NCBI RefSeq assembly: GCF_000258495.1
Contig: NZ_AJLG01000035.1
Span: 1 to 33,588, forward strand
Origin: Pedobacter agri PB92
GTDB lineage: Bacteria > Bacteroidota > Bacteroidia > Sphingobacteriales > Sphingobacteriaceae
DNA: 33,588 bases
Direction of reading: 5' to 3'
The notes below the pieces were generated by a model. The model was not told the DNA's origin. It ran no database searches and saw only the letters and a list, made by a program, of their open reading frames with translations. Numbering within the stretch: position 1 is the first letter of the stretch; every line of letters begins with the position of its first letter. Below, piece after piece: positions 32,778 to 33,588 of this stretch. Both the position numbers and the translations under genes were made by a program.

Positions 32778-33426
32778 ATGAAACAGATCATATTGGCCGA
32801 AGATCACAAAGTGATTAGAAACGGCGTTAAGATGCTATTAGAATCTACACAACAATACCAGGTATTACATGAGGCCAGCAATGGGCAAGAGGTGATTGAT
32901 GCTTTGAATAAAGGATTGATTCCTGATTTAATTGTTTCTGACATTGGTATGCCTGTCATGGATGGCATCACCATGTTAACCGAACTGAAACAATCATATC
33001 CTCAAATCCCTGTTTTTGATTATGTCGATGATGGAAAGTGATGCCAATCTTTATCAAACCATAAAGGCAGGCGCCCGTGGGTTTCTAACCAAATCAGTTG
33101 ATGCCGACGAACTTTTTTTTGCCATTAGCAGGTTAATGGTTGGAGAACGCTATATCTGTTCCAGCCTGGCCATACCCATTATTGATCACGTCATTGAAAA
33201 AGAACTTGTTCCAAACTTTAAAATGCGTAGCAGCGATTTTTCTTCACGAGAGATAGAGATTTTACAACTGATTGGGCAAGGCTTAACCAATGTAGAAATG
33301 GCTGATAAGTTATTTATCAGCAAACGTACTGTTGAAGGGCACAGGCAAAGTTTGATTGATAAAACAGGAGCCAGAAACACTGCAGTATTGATGCGTTTTG
33401 CTTATGCTAATGGAATTATCGATTAG
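32778..33426 (+). pseudogene. LuxR/NarL-type response regulator, split by a one-base frameshift
   Basis: The two frames together make a normal response regulator of about 215 residues. The receiver has the acidic pair (ILAEDHKVIRNG), the phosphorylated aspartate in VSDIGMPVMDG (about D55) and lysine in GFLTKSVDA. The LuxR-type DNA-binding domain has FSSREIEILQLIGQGLTNVE and FISKRTVEGHRQ. They are separated where PQIPV should continue as LIMSMMESDA: the T-run at 33013-33017 has five T where four restores the frame. Partner of a sensor probably encoded by the gene starting at 33494. As written, the first 263 bases end in an early stop. Either a real pseudogene or a sequencing indel. Confidence 0.85.
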
Positions 33427-33493
33427 CAAGCATTCTTTTAAGGCTAAAACAATGCCCTTTATTTTAGGTTTTTAACAATAAACAATCAAATTA

Positions 33494-33588
33494 ATGGCTG
33501 AGATTCGCAATGATATTTTTTTTAAGATGGGATCGTCCGCTTTGGATGGTTATTTTATTTTTGACATTCAACGGTCTAGTGTGTACGT
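33494..33588 (+). CDS. start of a probable PAS-domain sensor protein (cut by window edge)
   Basis: The ATG at 33494 opens a frame for 31 codons to the edge, reading MAEIRNDIFFKMGSSALDGY then FIFDIQRSSVY. The GYFIFD pattern is that of the first strand of a PAS domain. With a response regulator immediately upstream, a sensor histidine kinase is the obvious guess, but only the beginning is visible. Confidence 0.5.
   Translation, partial: MAEIRNDIFFKMGSSALDGYFIFDIQRSSVY

Noticed and set aside
1..33588. CRISPR arrays, insertion sequences, integrases, plasmid origins
   Set aside because: No regularly spaced repeats, transposase, recombinase or replication gene was found on either strand.

Overview
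The window looks like chromosomal DNA of a Bacteroidota member, most likely Sphingobacteriaceae (Pedobacter-like). The reasons are AT-rich coding sequence, A-rich translation starts with hardly any Shine-Dalgarno sites, several TAnnTTTG-type promoter elements, and a family mix (DUF6588-like, DUF2490-like, a PQQ-type sugar dehydrogenase, ABC-F, Mn catalase) typical of that group. The genus is inferred; there is no rRNA or other marker gene here.

Region 1 (1-10369) is a molybdenum island. A minus-strand operon encodes a [2Fe-2S] subunit, a membrane-anchored diheme cytochrome c, a Tat-exported molybdopterin subunit and an XdhC maturation factor. Together these suggest a periplasmic aldehyde or N-heterocycle oxidase that passes electrons to cytochrome c. 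A divergent modABC operon imports molybdate. It converges on a second minus-strand operon, a three-subunit PaoABC-like oxidase ([2Fe-2S], FAD with extra cysteines, molybdopterin) with no export signal on its [2Fe-2S] subunit. Molybdate uptake therefore sits between two users of the metal in different compartments.

Region 2 (10649-21263) is a one-directional run of 14 genes that I cannot assign to a described system: a 263-residue cytosolic protein, a TPR-like protein, three ankyrin-repeat proteins, a zinc-ribbon membrane protein, a small MSYDLA-type protein, then membrane-anchored, secreted and lipoprotein products. Three of the envelope proteins appear to share a beta-rich C-terminal domain, and a decayed copy of one gene's start lies inside the cluster. 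It looks like a cytosol-plus-envelope module and is the best candidate here for something undescribed.

Region 3 (21264-28108) holds an ABC-F ATPase preceded by a strong hairpin that contains a 12-codon Trp-Trp mini-ORF, a DUF6588-like protein, a possible small structured RNA, a sugar dehydrogenase/beta-propeller operon, a DUF2490-like outer-membrane protein and a small hypothetical gene.

Region 4 (28174-33588) holds small hypothetical genes, an SDR oxidoreductase, a GDSL esterase, a Mn catalase with a textbook terminator, a LuxR-type response regulator and the start of a probable PAS-domain sensor. Three genes here (SDR, esterase, response regulator) are each out of frame by one T in a T-run. 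This points to sequencing error or, less likely, real slippage. No tRNA, rRNA, CRISPR array, transposase, IS or attachment site was seen.
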